Shown here: one piece after another, positions 1 through 8,759 of the stretch
Layout of the letters: every line of letters starts with the position of its first letter
Numbering within the stretch: position 1 is the stretch's first letter
NCBI RefSeq assembly: GCF_035607535.1
Contig: NZ_JAYDZX010000001.1
Location: forward strand, 372,001-436,000
Length of the DNA stretch: 64,000 nt
Source: Salinimicrobium sp035607535
GTDB taxonomy: Bacteria > Bacteroidota > Bacteroidia > Flavobacteriales > Flavobacteriaceae
Direction of reading: 5' to 3'
Program-made: the position numbers and the translations under genes
Notes under the pieces: model-generated
Database searches by the model: none
The model's input: only the letters and a program-made list of their open reading frames with translations
Told to the model about the DNA's origin: nothing

Positions 1-3
1 TAT

Positions 4-1155
4 TTAGATGTTGCCTATAACACTGCTTGGTATGTTCACGATCCTGTCTTCAAGAAACTCGGCATTTTTTTGTCTATCTCGTAAACAATTCTCGTACATT
101 GGTAATTTATACATTAATTTCCAGATAGGCCGGGTCATGACTCCGGATTCATTAGTCAAACTCAAAAACATGTCTCGTTCTTTCCTATTTTCTAACTCAA
201 GACACATGAGCCAATAATTAGCTTTTGTTCCGCTATCTTCTGTTCGAAATTTGATGTTCATTGAACTGAAGAATTCTTTGTAAATGTTTGCCAATTCTCT
301 TTTTTTATTCAGAAACTGGTCCAGATTCTCGAGCTGAGCACACGCCAATGCGGCATTAAGATTTGGCATTCTAAAATTATAGCCCAGTTCATTGTGTACA
401 AATTCATATGTATGCGGCTCCTTTGCCGTGGTTGTCAGAAATTTTGCTTTTTCTCCAAGCTTTACATTACCGGTCACCAGGGCTCCACCTCCACCACTGG
501 TGACAATTTTATTTCCATTAAAGGAAAAAACCCCTATTTCCCCAAAGCTTCCGGTAGGCTTAGTTCCTACCAGACTACCTAAAGATTCGGCAGCATCTTC
601 AATTAGGGGGATATTCCATTGGGAGCAGATTTCCACAAGTTCTGTTATTCTAACCGGAAAGCCAAAGGTGTGCATTGGCATACATGCAGCTATCCTATTA
701 CCTGTTCTTTTATTGTAGCACCCATTCTCACGGATCTCAGCATTCTCATTTAAAAAAGCCGTTACTGCTTTTGGAGATAATCCCATCGTATCCAAATCAA
801 CGTCTAAAAATACAGGATGTGCTTTATTGTAGGATATAGCATTGGCTGTAGCAACAAAAGTAAGGGCCTGGGTAAGAACTTCATCTCCAGGCTCCACTCC
901 CACCAATTGTAGTGCAACCTGCAGACCTGAAGTTCCATTTACAACCGCCACGCTTTTTTTAGTACCTGTAATGCTTTGCATCATTTCCTCGAACCTGTCC
1001 ACAAAAGCACCTACAGAGGAAACAAGAGTAGAATCTATTGTTTCTGTTACATAACGTTTCTCATTTCCGGAGAATTTTGGTTCATGAAGAGGAATGAAAG
1101 CTTGACTGCCATACAAATCCCTAATGAAGGAAATACTTTTTTCAGCTGCTTTCAT
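4..1155 (-). CDS. LegC-like DegT/DnrJ/EryC1 PLP aminotransferase
   Basis: A complete 383-residue sugar aminotransferase of the DegT/DnrJ/EryC1/StrS family. It should transfer an amino group from glutamate to C4 of a 4-keto-6-deoxy UDP-HexNAc in the cytoplasm. Seen: the PLP-binding region with EDAAES (about 185-190) and the Schiff-base lysine in SFNGNKI (K216), followed by a glycine-rich GGGG run. The ATG overlaps the stop of the upstream dehydratase by one base (TAATG), so the two are translationally coupled. That pairing, and the LegC-like N-terminus (FIPLHEPKFSGNEKRYV), suggest the second step of legionaminic or related nonulosonic acid synthesis. The remaining steps (NeuC/NeuB/NeuA-like) would lie beyond the left edge. 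The exact sugar product is inferred. Confidence 0.85.
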   Translation of the reverse strand: MKAAEKSISFIRDLYGSQAFIPLHEPKFSGNEKRYVTETIDSTLVSSVGAFVDRFEEMMQSITGTKKSVAVVNGTSGLQVALQLVGVEPGDEVLTQALTFVATANAISYNKAHPVFLDVDLDTMGLSPKAVTAFLNENAEIRENGCYNKRTGNRIAACMPMHTFGFPVRITELVEICSQWNIPLIEDAAESLGSLVGTKPTGSFGEIGVFSFNGNKIVTSGGGGALVTGNVKLGEKAKFLTTTAKEPHTYEFVHNELGYNFRMPNLNAALACAQLENLDQFLNKKRELANIYKEFFSSMNIKFRTEDSGTKANYWLMCLELENRKERDMFLSLTNESGVMTRPIWKLMYKLPMYENCLRDRQKNAEFLEDRIVNIPSSVIGNI

Positions 1156-2345
1156 TACATCTTTGAATCTAAGTACTTCCCGGTTTCCTTATGTCCAAAG
1201 TTAGGGATCATTTCGAAGAACAGTTCTACTATATCCTCCTTTTTCCATGCTCCGGCAGACTTCATTTGTTCAATAGTGCTCGTAAAATGATCTATCTTTT
1301 CGTCCTCCACATTAAGTTCATTCTTAATTACTCCCAGATTATGGAACCTGTCCAAATCAAGAGTTTCTTTTTGCGTGAAGAATTCCTCAAAATCCTTCTC
1401 TCCCGTAGTATCGCTTTTGGTGAAGTAGCAAGGCCACTTTTTCTCATCCGGAAGAAATTTCACCAGTTCCCGTGCTTCATCCTCAGAATGACAGATATGA
1501 GGTTCAAATCCAATTTGTTTCAGGTATCTTTCAGCAATATCTGAAAAAGAGATTAAATGAAGCTCCTCACTGAGTTTAGGAAAAAATATATCTCTATTTC
1601 CTCCGAGCAGACAAGACATTAGACAAAGTTCACCTGACTCCTTGGGAGTTACAAAATAACGCTTAACATCTGTAGGAGCCACAATGGGTTGTTTCTTTTG
1701 TATACGTTGATTAAAACTGTGTAGCAAAGAACCATCAGAGAAAGCAACATTTGCAAAACGAGCGGTAGAAATAGAAATATCTCTGCTTCTTCTCATTAAA
1801 TACATTTCCATTATCCTTTTAGAAGCACCCATCATGTTGACAGGATTTGCTGCTTTATCTGTGGATACACAAAAATATTTTTTGGTGCCTTTTGATATTG
1901 CCTGTTCAATTGTTTTATCGGTATTGAAAATATTTACATCGATCATGCGCATTAGTGTAAAAGGATCCTTTTCACTACGAACATGTTTTAAAGCAGATAA
2001 ATTAAGAACAAAATCATAATCCCCATTCTGCTGAATTAAAGCGTTGTATCCTATTGAACCTATGTCAAGGGTATATGTTTTAAACTCACCCTCAATGTAC
2101 CCAAAGGAACTACGAATATCCCTCACGAGTTCTACAAGGTTATTCTCACTAATATCTACAACATGTAATTTTCGAGGATCTCTTTTGAAAATTTCTTTAG
2201 TGACTGCCTGTCCTATAGACCCGGCGCCACCTAATACCAAAAAAGTTGAACGGCTAACTAATTGGTTTAATTCCTTTTCGTGTTTGGAGATGTCATCGGT
2301 AAAAAGCTCCTGCTTTCTACCAATAAGTTGAAGTATATTCATCAA
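1155..2345 (-). CDS. LegB/CapD-type UDP-N-acetylglucosamine 4,6-dehydratase
   Basis: A 396-residue extended SDR of the FlaA1/CapD/LegB type, expected to convert UDP-GlcNAc to a UDP-4-keto-6-deoxy sugar. Seen: an N-terminal extension of about 35 residues, the NAD(P)-binding GGAGSIG (39-45), SALKHVRSE (117-125), and the catalytic stretch STDKAANPVNMMGASK (161-176) with the TDK triad and the MxxxK version of YxxxK that is normal in this family. It ends in the start codon of the aminotransferase downstream, so the pair is one unit. The start MMNIL allows two adjacent methionines. Assignment to legionaminate rather than pseudaminate is inferred from family resemblance and the partner gene. Confidence 0.85.
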   Translation of the reverse strand: MMNILQLIGRKQELFTDDISKHEKELNQLVSRSTFLVLGGAGSIGQAVTKEIFKRDPRKLHVVDISENNLVELVRDIRSSFGYIEGEFKTYTLDIGSIGYNALIQQNGDYDFVLNLSALKHVRSEKDPFTLMRMIDVNIFNTDKTIEQAISKGTKKYFCVSTDKAANPVNMMGASKRIMEMYLMRRSRDISISTARFANVAFSDGSLLHSFNQRIQKKQPIVAPTDVKRYFVTPKESGELCLMSCLLGGNRDIFFPKLSEELHLISFSDIAERYLKQIGFEPHICHSEDEARELVKFLPDEKKWPCYFTKSDTTGEKDFEEFFTQKETLDLDRFHNLGVIKNELNVEDEKIDHFTSTIEQMKSAGAWKKEDIVELFFEMIPNFGHKETGKYLDSKM

Positions 2346-2466
2346 AGTAGGTTAATTCAAAATGTCAAGAAAAAAATAATTCCCTTATTCTAGTGGTAAT
2401 TTTTGAAAGGGTGTCTCTGATCTTATTGCTCAGAAAAGCCTTATAATTCAAAGAGAACTTCGTCTA

Positions 2467-2474
2467 CAAAGGTA
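2467..2474 (-). promoter_or_regulatory. Candidate -7 box upstream of the LegB/LegC pair
   Basis: On the minus strand this reads TACCTTTG, a full match to the Bacteroidetes -7 consensus TAnnTTTG, in the 231-bp gap before the dehydratase gene. No TTG was found at the expected spacing, and the leader would be about 115 bases. It may let legB-legC be transcribed apart from wecE upstream. Confidence 0.4.
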
Positions 2475-2576
2475 ACACTGCTAAAAAACTTAGGTATTAA
2501 AGAAAGGTTAAAGCTAGCAAAAATGGCCACAGCTGAATTTTTAGAATAAAAAATATCTTTCCCGAAAGGAGGGATT

Positions 2577-3719
2577 TTAGGAAGCTGAAGAATTTTGAAT
2601 AGTTCGGGTCACGGTGCTAATCTCCTCCTCATTAAGATCGTAGTAAAGAGGAAGTCTCAAAAGACCGCGTTCGTATCGTTCACACTGAAATAAGGCGCGC
2701 CCTGTGTACTTATCCTTGTAGTATAGGCTTTTATGTAGACTGGTATAATGGAAAATAGCGTGGATCTTTTTTGTTTTCAGCCACTTTACAACCTGAATCC
2801 TCTCTTCCATATTTGGAAAAACAAGATAAAATATATGGGCATTATTAGTTGCGTACGACGGAATGACAGGAAGTTGCACAGAATCTTTCTCAGCCCATTC
2901 CAGTAGCTTTTTATAGTAGGAGTTCCAGATTTTTTTTCTTTGATTCTGTATGTCTTCTAATTTTTCTAACTGAGCCCATAAAAAGGCAGCAATTATTTCT
3001 GATGGCAGGAAGGAACTCCCAACATCCACCCAACAATATTTATCGATTTCTCCTTTAAAAAAGGCAGATCGATTTGTTCCTTTTTCCCATAATACCTCAG
3101 CTCTTTTCTCAAACTCCGGCTCATTTATTACCAGCATACCTCCTTCCCCTGAAATGATATTTTTGGTTTCGTGAAAGGAAAATACTGCCAGATGTCCTAT
3201 GGATCCCAGAGCCTTTTTTTGTCCATCTCTCCCAGTATAATAGCTATCAATGGCCTGAGCGGCATCTTCAACCACGTATAGACCGTATCGCGATGAGAGA
3301 TCCATTATCTTGTCCATATCGCAGGCTACCCCGGCATAATGCACCGGCACTATTGCCTTAGTTTTAGGGGTAATGAGCTCTTCTATTTTATCTTCATCAA
3401 TTCCGGGATGGTCTTTCCTGCTATCAGCAAATACAATTTTAGCTCCTCTTAAAGCAAAGGCGTTAGCTGTGCTTACGAATGTATAAGAAGGCATAATAAT
3501 CTCATCGCCAGATTGAATATCCAAAAGAAGAGCTGCCATTTCTAGAGCGTCTGTGCAGGAGGTTGTCAAAAAACAACGGCCGAAATTAAATTTTTCCTGA
3601 AAAAACCTTTGGCACCTTTGAGTAAATTCTCCGTTTCCGGAAAGTTTTCCATTTTGGAATGTGTCCTGGATGTAATCTAACTCTTTACCCGATATGTGAG
3701 GTTTATTAAAGTATATCAT
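2577..3719 (-). CDS. wecE: WecE/FcnA-like dTDP-4-amino-4,6-dideoxygalactose transaminase
   Basis: A 380-residue PLP-dependent sugar aminotransferase matching the WecE/RffA type, which aminates dTDP-4-keto-6-deoxyglucose to dTDP-Fuc4N. Seen: the N-terminal FNKPHISGKELDYI, the substrate-cofactor segment DAAQAIDSYY (152-161), and the PLP lysine K186 in SFHETKNI, the family signature. Length is normal for the family. Its donor supply fits rmlA upstream (4756-5640), and a WecD-like acetyltransferase at 13473-14186 could complete dTDP-Fuc4NAc. The intermediate enzyme RmlB is not in this window. It follows the epimerase gene by 40 bases and is probably co-transcribed with it. Confidence 0.85.
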   Translation of the reverse strand: MIYFNKPHISGKELDYIQDTFQNGKLSGNGEFTQRCQRFFQEKFNFGRCFLTTSCTDALEMAALLLDIQSGDEIIMPSYTFVSTANAFALRGAKIVFADSRKDHPGIDEDKIEELITPKTKAIVPVHYAGVACDMDKIMDLSSRYGLYVVEDAAQAIDSYYTGRDGQKKALGSIGHLAVFSFHETKNIISGEGGMLVINEPEFEKRAEVLWEKGTNRSAFFKGEIDKYCWVDVGSSFLPSEIIAAFLWAQLEKLEDIQNQRKKIWNSYYKKLLEWAEKDSVQLPVIPSYATNNAHIFYLVFPNMEERIQVVKWLKTKKIHAIFHYTSLHKSLYYKDKYTGRALFQCERYERGLLRLPLYYDLNEEEISTVTRTIQNSSAS

Positions 3720-3759
3720 AAATTTTAACTCCTGTGAATAATTCCGGGAAAGCCGCTAA

Positions 3760-4701
3760 TTATTGAGCTTCTATATTTTCTATGTTTGATTCTATATGCC
3801 GGTCGATCCAATCTTTTTGCAGAAGAAGGCCCTGCTCCATTTTCACCTGAGGTTCCCATGAAAAATTTTCTTTGGCGGCCGAAATATCTAAAACGACCTC
3901 CTGAACTATAGACTTATCTGTCGGAGAATATTTTAGAGGAGGAAGTTTAGGAACTATAGGAGCAAGCAATTCCACTATTTCATTTATACTTTTTCCTAAA
4001 CCACTACCAATATTATAGGTCCCTGATATATTACTCAAACCTGCCACCTTTAGAAAATCTACAAGATCCTTAATATAAATATAATCTCTTACTGCAGTTC
4101 CATCTCCCCATATTACCATCTCCTCCTGAGTATGACTTTTGAAAAGCAGCTTTGCTATTAAACCTTGATTTCCCCTAAAATTCTGTCCTGGACCATAGGG
4201 ATTTGAAGGCCGTACAATTAAATAGGAAAAACTAAACCTTGATGCATACATACGGACGTAATTTTCTATACAATTTTTTACTATCCCATAGGATCCAATA
4301 GGTTGACAGGGATGTTTCTCATCAATTGGTAAATAATTGGGATTGCCGTACACGGTTCCTCCAGATGATGTATAGATAAACCTTTGAATATCATATTTAT
4401 CCAGATCTTCTAATAGATGTAGAGTCGTCAAAAGGTTCGATTGAACGTCATTAATAGGATCAAGGTTTGCAGTATAAGGTACAGTGGTACTTATTAAATG
4501 AAATACTATATCCTGGTCTTTCAAGATATGACTGTGCTTTTTCCACTCATTATAATCTCCATATACATAGTGTACCTCAGGATGTTCCTTTTTAAACCTG
4601 TTTGGTGATCTGTCAAAAACAGTTATCGAATGTTGGGTCTTAAGGCTTTCCACAAGATGCCCACCTATAAAACCATTACCTCCTATTATCAGAATATTCA
4701 A
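3760..4701 (-). CDS. NAD-dependent sugar epimerase/dehydratase
   Basis: A 313-residue extended SDR of the GalE/WbpP-like group. Seen: the Rossmann GGNGFIGG (7-14), the serine-bearing TSSGGTVYG (111-119), and the catalytic Y138xxxK142 in YGIVK. The segment RPSNPYGPGQ and the later GDGTAVRDYIYIKD are typical of nucleotide-sugar epimerases. The length is normal and there is no membrane segment. It lies between rmlA and the WecE-like transaminase on one strand with gaps of 54 and 40 bases. Substrate cannot be read from the sequence; context suggests a dTDP- or UDP-linked sugar of the same surface glycan. Confidence 0.75.
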   Translation of the reverse strand: MNILIIGGNGFIGGHLVESLKTQHSITVFDRSPNRFKKEHPEVHYVYGDYNEWKKHSHILKDQDIVFHLISTTVPYTANLDPINDVQSNLLTTLHLLEDLDKYDIQRFIYTSSGGTVYGNPNYLPIDEKHPCQPIGSYGIVKNCIENYVRMYASRFSFSYLIVRPSNPYGPGQNFRGNQGLIAKLLFKSHTQEEMVIWGDGTAVRDYIYIKDLVDFLKVAGLSNISGTYNIGSGLGKSINEIVELLAPIVPKLPPLKYSPTDKSIVQEVVLDISAAKENFSWEPQVKMEQGLLLQKDWIDRHIESNIENIEAQ

Positions 4702-4755
4702 AATTTCTTTCTTTTATATTCATAAAAACCTCTTCCCGATCCCATTATGGACAAA

Positions 4756-5640
4756 TTAATTCAGTTTGCTTTTTGCTCGTTTCATTAAATATTGTCCGTA
4801 TTCGTTTTTTAAAAGGGGCTCGGCCAATTCGATAAGCTGGTCCCGGGTAATGTAGCCTTTGTCATATGCTATTTCCTCAAGGCAGGCGACTTTGAGACCC
4901 TGTCGTTTTTCGATGGTATGAATAAAATTAGAAGCTTCTAACATGGATTCATGCGTACCAGTATCCAGCCATGCAAATCCGCGATGCATTAGCTCAACTT
5001 TCAGTTTTTCTTCTTTTAGATAAGCCTGATTAACTGATGTTATTTCCAGTTCACCCCGATCGCTTGGTTTGACTTTTTTTGCAACTTCTATAACCGAATT
5101 GGGATAGAAATAAAGTCCAACTACAGCAAAATTGCTTCGTGGTTGTGAAGGTTTTTCTTCCAGACTTGTGACATTACCAGTTTGATCAAACTCCACTACT
5201 CCATACCTTTCAGGATCATTTACATAATACCCAAAAACGGTCGCTTTTCCATTCTCTTTTACGTTTTGTACCGACTGTTGGAGTAATCCTTTCAACCCGT
5301 GCCCATAAAAAATATTATCCCCTAGAACCAGGCAGACATCATCATCACCAATAAATTCTTCTCCTAAGATGAATGCTTGTGCCAAACCGTCGGGACAAGG
5401 TTGCTCCTTATATTGAAATTGCATTCCCAATTCGGACCCATCCCCTAGAAGCTTTTCAAAATTGGGGAGATCTGAGGGAGTAGAGATTACCAGCACCTCC
5501 TTAATACCGGCAAGCATCAGAACAGACAATGGATAATATATCATGGGTTTGTCATAAACATTTAGCAATTGTTTAGAGACACCCCGGGTAATGGGATACA
5601 ATCTCGTTCCTGAACCACCTGCTAATATAATTCCTTTCAT
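4756..5640 (-). CDS. rmlA: Glucose-1-phosphate thymidylyltransferase
   Basis: A 294-residue nucleotidyltransferase that joins dTTP and glucose-1-phosphate to dTDP-glucose, the entry to dTDP-deoxysugars. Seen: the N-terminal signature GGSGTRLYPITRGVSKQLL (8-26), the sugar-phosphate and metal segment VLGDNIFYGHGL (about 105-116), EEKPSQPRSNFAVVGLYFY and FAWLDTGTHESM. Length matches RmlA. It is the first gene of the rmlA-epimerase-wecE run. The 239-bp gap upstream (5641-5879) contains TAATTTTG on the minus strand at 5739-5746, a possible -7 box with no partner TTG. Companion genes rmlB, rmlC and rmlD are absent here, so dTDP-Fuc4N is a more likely product than dTDP-rhamnose, at least locally. 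Confidence 0.95.
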   Translation of the reverse strand: MKGIILAGGSGTRLYPITRGVSKQLLNVYDKPMIYYPLSVLMLAGIKEVLVISTPSDLPNFEKLLGDGSELGMQFQYKEQPCPDGLAQAFILGEEFIGDDDVCLVLGDNIFYGHGLKGLLQQSVQNVKENGKATVFGYYVNDPERYGVVEFDQTGNVTSLEEKPSQPRSNFAVVGLYFYPNSVIEVAKKVKPSDRGELEITSVNQAYLKEEKLKVELMHRGFAWLDTGTHESMLEASNFIHTIEKRQGLKVACLEEIAYDKGYITRDQLIELAEPLLKNEYGQYLMKRAKSKLN

Positions 5641-5879
5641 TATTAACTATTTTATGTTATTTGACCTCTTCTATTTCTAAATTTTGTTCTGCAATGCACC
5701 TCAAGTTAATTAATTGGGACTAAACTCCTCCAAAGATGCAAAATTAGTGATAGGAAAAGCTGAAATAAAATAATCGCACAAAACGGCCATATATCAAATC
5801 TAAACGGCTACTATTCCTCTTTTCCTCTTTATTAGCTGAAAAAGTTTGCATCTTAAAAAAATCTTTCAGCTCCTCATAG

Positions 5880-7139
5880 CTATGAAATCACCATTCCTGC
5901 CGCAACTGTTTCCCTGCTCACTTCATCGATAAGAATGAAGCTTCCTGTACTTCTATTTTCGCGATAAGCATCCAGCATAAGCGGACGTGTACATCTTATT
6001 TTCACCCTTGCTATATCATTCATATTTAATGTGATGTCCGTCTCCACCCTGTCATAGGTATTAATATCGATTTTATAGATCACTTCCTTGATCATGGCGC
6101 GTTGTTCGTTGGAAGTATGCAGCACGATATATTTCATTTTAGGTTTAGCGCAATCGTTATGCAGCCAGCAAAGCATAACGTCAAATTCCTGCTTCAACTC
6201 CGGCTGATTATTTATTTTAACTATCATGTCGCCTCTTCCTACATCAATATCATCTTCCAAAGTCAGAGCTATAGACATTGGAGCATAGGCCTCCTGCAGT
6301 TCTTTTTCCCCAGCATTAATGCTTTGGATTTTTGAAGTAAACCCCGAAGGTAACACAGCGATTTCATCTCCTCTCCTATAGATGCCACTGACTATTCTTC
6401 CGGCATATCCTCTATAGTCGGAACTTCCTTTATCTTGTAGTCTGATAACGGTCTGCACAGGAAATCTCGCATCTATTTTGTTTATATCACTGCTTATATG
6501 TAGTGTTTCTAAAATGTTAAGTAAAGTTCCACCCTGGTACCAGTCCATATTCTCAGATCTATTTACAACATTGTCCCCATCTAAAGCACTAATAGGGATA
6601 AAACGTACATCCTTGATAAGAAGCTTAGAAGAAAATTCTTCGAATTGTGATACGATCTTTGAAAACTGTGCTTCAGAATAGTTCACCAGATCCATTTTAT
6701 TGATACAAACCATCAAGTGAGGAATATTGAGCAAAGAAGCAATAAAGGCATGTCTTTTTGTCTGTTCAATCACTCCGTGTCGGGCATCAATTAAAATAAC
6801 GGCAGCATTAGCGGTTGAAGCACCGGTCACCATGTTTCTGGTATACTGAATATGTCCCGGTGTGTCTGCGATAATGAATTTTCTTTTTGGAGTAGTGAAA
6901 TATCTGTAAGCCACATCAATAGTGATCCCCTGCTCCCTTTCATCCCGGAGTCCATCTGTAAAAAGTGCAAGATCCACTCCCTTATGTCCCTTTTTTGCAC
7001 TTGTAGCACTCACGGATTCCAGCTGATCCTCAAAAATGGATTTGGAGTCGTACAATAGACGTCCGATTAATGTGCTTTTTCCGTCATCAACAGATCCTGC
7101 TGTTGTAAATCGAAGAAGTTGATTATTATTTATTTCCAT
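5880..7139 (-). CDS. cysN: Sulfate adenylyltransferase GTPase subunit
   Basis: The GTPase subunit of ATP sulfurylase; with CysD it makes adenosine 5'-phosphosulfate, coupling the reaction to GTP hydrolysis. About 419 residues from the start chosen here, which gives the normal N-terminus MEINNNQLLRFTTAGSVDDG; a longer reading frame from 7208 would overlap cysD and adds residues of no family character. Seen: the P-loop GSVDDGKST, the switch region EREQGITIDVAYRYF, DTPGH and NKMD, then EF-Tu-like beta-barrel domains. It is the non-fused form, without a CysC domain. The start codon lies one base after the cysD stop, so translation is coupled. It is last in the cysQ-DUF2061-cysC-cysD-cysN run. Confidence 0.95.
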   Translation of the reverse strand: MEINNNQLLRFTTAGSVDDGKSTLIGRLLYDSKSIFEDQLESVSATSAKKGHKGVDLALFTDGLRDEREQGITIDVAYRYFTTPKRKFIIADTPGHIQYTRNMVTGASTANAAVILIDARHGVIEQTKRHAFIASLLNIPHLMVCINKMDLVNYSEAQFSKIVSQFEEFSSKLLIKDVRFIPISALDGDNVVNRSENMDWYQGGTLLNILETLHISSDINKIDARFPVQTVIRLQDKGSSDYRGYAGRIVSGIYRRGDEIAVLPSGFTSKIQSINAGEKELQEAYAPMSIALTLEDDIDVGRGDMIVKINNQPELKQEFDVMLCWLHNDCAKPKMKYIVLHTSNEQRAMIKEVIYKIDINTYDRVETDITLNMNDIARVKIRCTRPLMLDAYRENRSTGSFILIDEVSRETVAAGMVIS

Positions 7140-7140
7140 T

Positions 7141-8046
7141 CTAAAAATATCCTTGTTTTTTCCTATCCTCCATCGCTGTCTCTGATCGTTTGTCATCTGA
7201 CCTATCACCTCTTTCCGTTTTTCTCATGGCAGAAACTTCCTGTACAATCTTTTCTAAAGTGTCGGCATCAGATTCTATTCCGCCCGTGATGGTGATGTCT
7301 CCTAACGTTCTAAAGCGGATCTTTTTCTTTTGGGTTTTCTCGCCGTCTTCCAGTCTCAAAAATTCTGAAACCGGGATCCAGGAATTACTTCTCCAGACCA
7401 CTTCCCGTTCGTGAGCAATGTAAAGCGACGGAATTTGAATGTTTTCCCTCCTGATATAATTCCAAACATCCATCTCGGTCCAGTTGCTGATTGGGAAAGC
7501 GCGAAAATGTTCCCCTTCAAAATGTTTTCCGTTTAATAGATTCCATAATTCCGGGCGCTGATTCTTAGGATCCCATTCCCCAAAGTCGTTACGGTGAGAA
7601 AAGAAACGCTCTTTTGCTCTTGCTTTTTCCTCATCCCTTCTTCCTCCACCTATAGCACAATCGATTTTATGCTCTTCAATATTATCCAAAAGTGTAGTGA
7701 TCTGTAAAGCATTTCTGGTGGCATTCTTTCCCCTTTCTTCAGCTACTCTGCCCTTATTGATGGATTCCTGAACAGAGCCAACTATTAATTTCACTCCAAG
7801 TTCCTTTACCAGATCGTCCCTGAATTGAATGGTCTCGGGAAAATTATGTCCTGTATCAATATGTAGTAAAGCAAATGGAATCTTAGCGGGATAAAAAGCT
7901 TTTTTTGCTAAATGAGTTACCAGAATAGAATCCTTACCTCCGGAAAAAAGTATTACCGGATTTTCAAATTGCGCCCAAACTTCCCTCAGGATAAAGATGG
8001 CTTCAGATTCCAGTTCATCCAGGTAGTTCAAATAGTATTTACTCAT
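7141..8046 (-). CDS. cysD: Sulfate adenylyltransferase catalytic subunit
   Basis: The PP-loop adenylating subunit of ATP sulfurylase, 301 residues. Seen: SGGKDS (about 34-39), the ATP-pyrophosphatase loop, then LLHIDTGHNFPET and GGGRRDEEKARAKERFFSHR, which are CysD hallmarks. It overlaps the 3' end of cysC by 8 bases and is followed one base later by cysN. The three genes therefore form a tightly packed unit producing PAPS in the cytoplasm. Confidence 0.96.
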   Translation of the reverse strand: MSKYYLNYLDELESEAIFILREVWAQFENPVILFSGGKDSILVTHLAKKAFYPAKIPFALLHIDTGHNFPETIQFRDDLVKELGVKLIVGSVQESINKGRVAEERGKNATRNALQITTLLDNIEEHKIDCAIGGGRRDEEKARAKERFFSHRNDFGEWDPKNQRPELWNLLNGKHFEGEHFRAFPISNWTEMDVWNYIRRENIQIPSLYIAHEREVVWRSNSWIPVSEFLRLEDGEKTQKKKIRFRTLGDITITGGIESDADTLEKIVQEVSAMRKTERGDRSDDKRSETAMEDRKKQGYF

Positions 8047-8635
8047 TATAAGTATATTTTTCTTTCAAATAAGAGAAAAGCCGTCCTACGGCATCTTCTA
8101 CAGATTCTTCTTCAGTTTTAATTTCAAAGTCAGGATTCTTGGGAGCTTCATAAGGAGCACTAATGCCGGTAAAATTTTTTATTTCTCCTGCCCTGGCTTT
8201 CTTATAAAAGCCTTTCACATCTCTTTCTTCACAAACTTCAAGGGGAGTATTCACAAAGACTTCAATAAAATTATCATCTCCAATAATTGCTCTAGCCTGT
8301 TCCCGGTCTTCTTTTAAAGGGGAAATAAAAGCTGTAATTGTTATCATCCCTGCATCAACAAAGAGTTTGGCAACTTCGGCTATTCTTCGGTTATTCTCCG
8401 ATCGATCTTCCCTTGTAAACTTCAACCCCTTATTAAGTCCACTCCGAATATTGTCCCCATCTAAAGCATAGGTCTGAATACCGGCTTCAAAAAGACGTTG
8501 CTCCAATTTGTCTGCAATTGTCGATTTCCCCGATCCTGATAACCCTGTAAACCATATTACCAATGAGCCGTGTTTGTTCTGCCTGTTGCGGTCTTGACGA
8601 GTAATGTGGTAATCGTGTTTTACTATGTTGGACAT
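8039..8635 (-). CDS. cysC: Adenylylsulfate (APS) kinase
   Basis: A 198-residue kinase that phosphorylates APS to PAPS, the universal sulfate donor. Seen: the Walker A GLSGSGKST (about 31-39), DGDNIRSGLN (59-68), FTREDRSENNRRIAEV, and FVNTPLEVCEERDVKGFYKKA. Its end overlaps cysD. No PAPS reductase (CysH) or sulfite reductase gene lies in the window, and the neighbours are polysaccharide genes, so the PAPS may feed sulfotransfer to a glycan rather than cysteine synthesis; that is an inference from context. Confidence 0.95.
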   Translation of the reverse strand: MSNIVKHDYHITRQDRNRQNKHGSLVIWFTGLSGSGKSTIADKLEQRLFEAGIQTYALDGDNIRSGLNKGLKFTREDRSENNRRIAEVAKLFVDAGMITITAFISPLKEDREQARAIIGDDNFIEVFVNTPLEVCEERDVKGFYKKARAGEIKNFTGISAPYEAPKNPDFEIKTEEESVEDAVGRLFSYLKEKYTYNE

Positions 8636-8640
8636 TTTGG

Positions 8641-8710
8641 GTTTAGTTAATTCGTTAATTGGAGAATCGGGAATCGCTAATTTGTTGATTGGTAATTGGT
8701 TAATTGACTA
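8641..8710. repeat. Degenerate TTAATTGG/AATCG microrepeat in intergenic gap
   Basis: The 124-bp gap between the cysC start and the DUF2061 stop is filled with imperfect short units (GTTAATTCGTTAATTGG, GAATCGGGAATCGC, TTGGTTAATTG). The same flavour of repeat recurs at 11560-11600 and 11988-12130. No gene or clear promoter is seen in it. Confidence 0.55.
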
Positions 8711-8759
8711 ACAAACATTTTAGTCCGTAATTTGACTTTGTTTTTCAAACTTCATAAAT

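Noticed and set aside
7140..7208. Upstream extension of cysN
   Set aside because: It overlaps cysD, and CysN homology begins at 7139.
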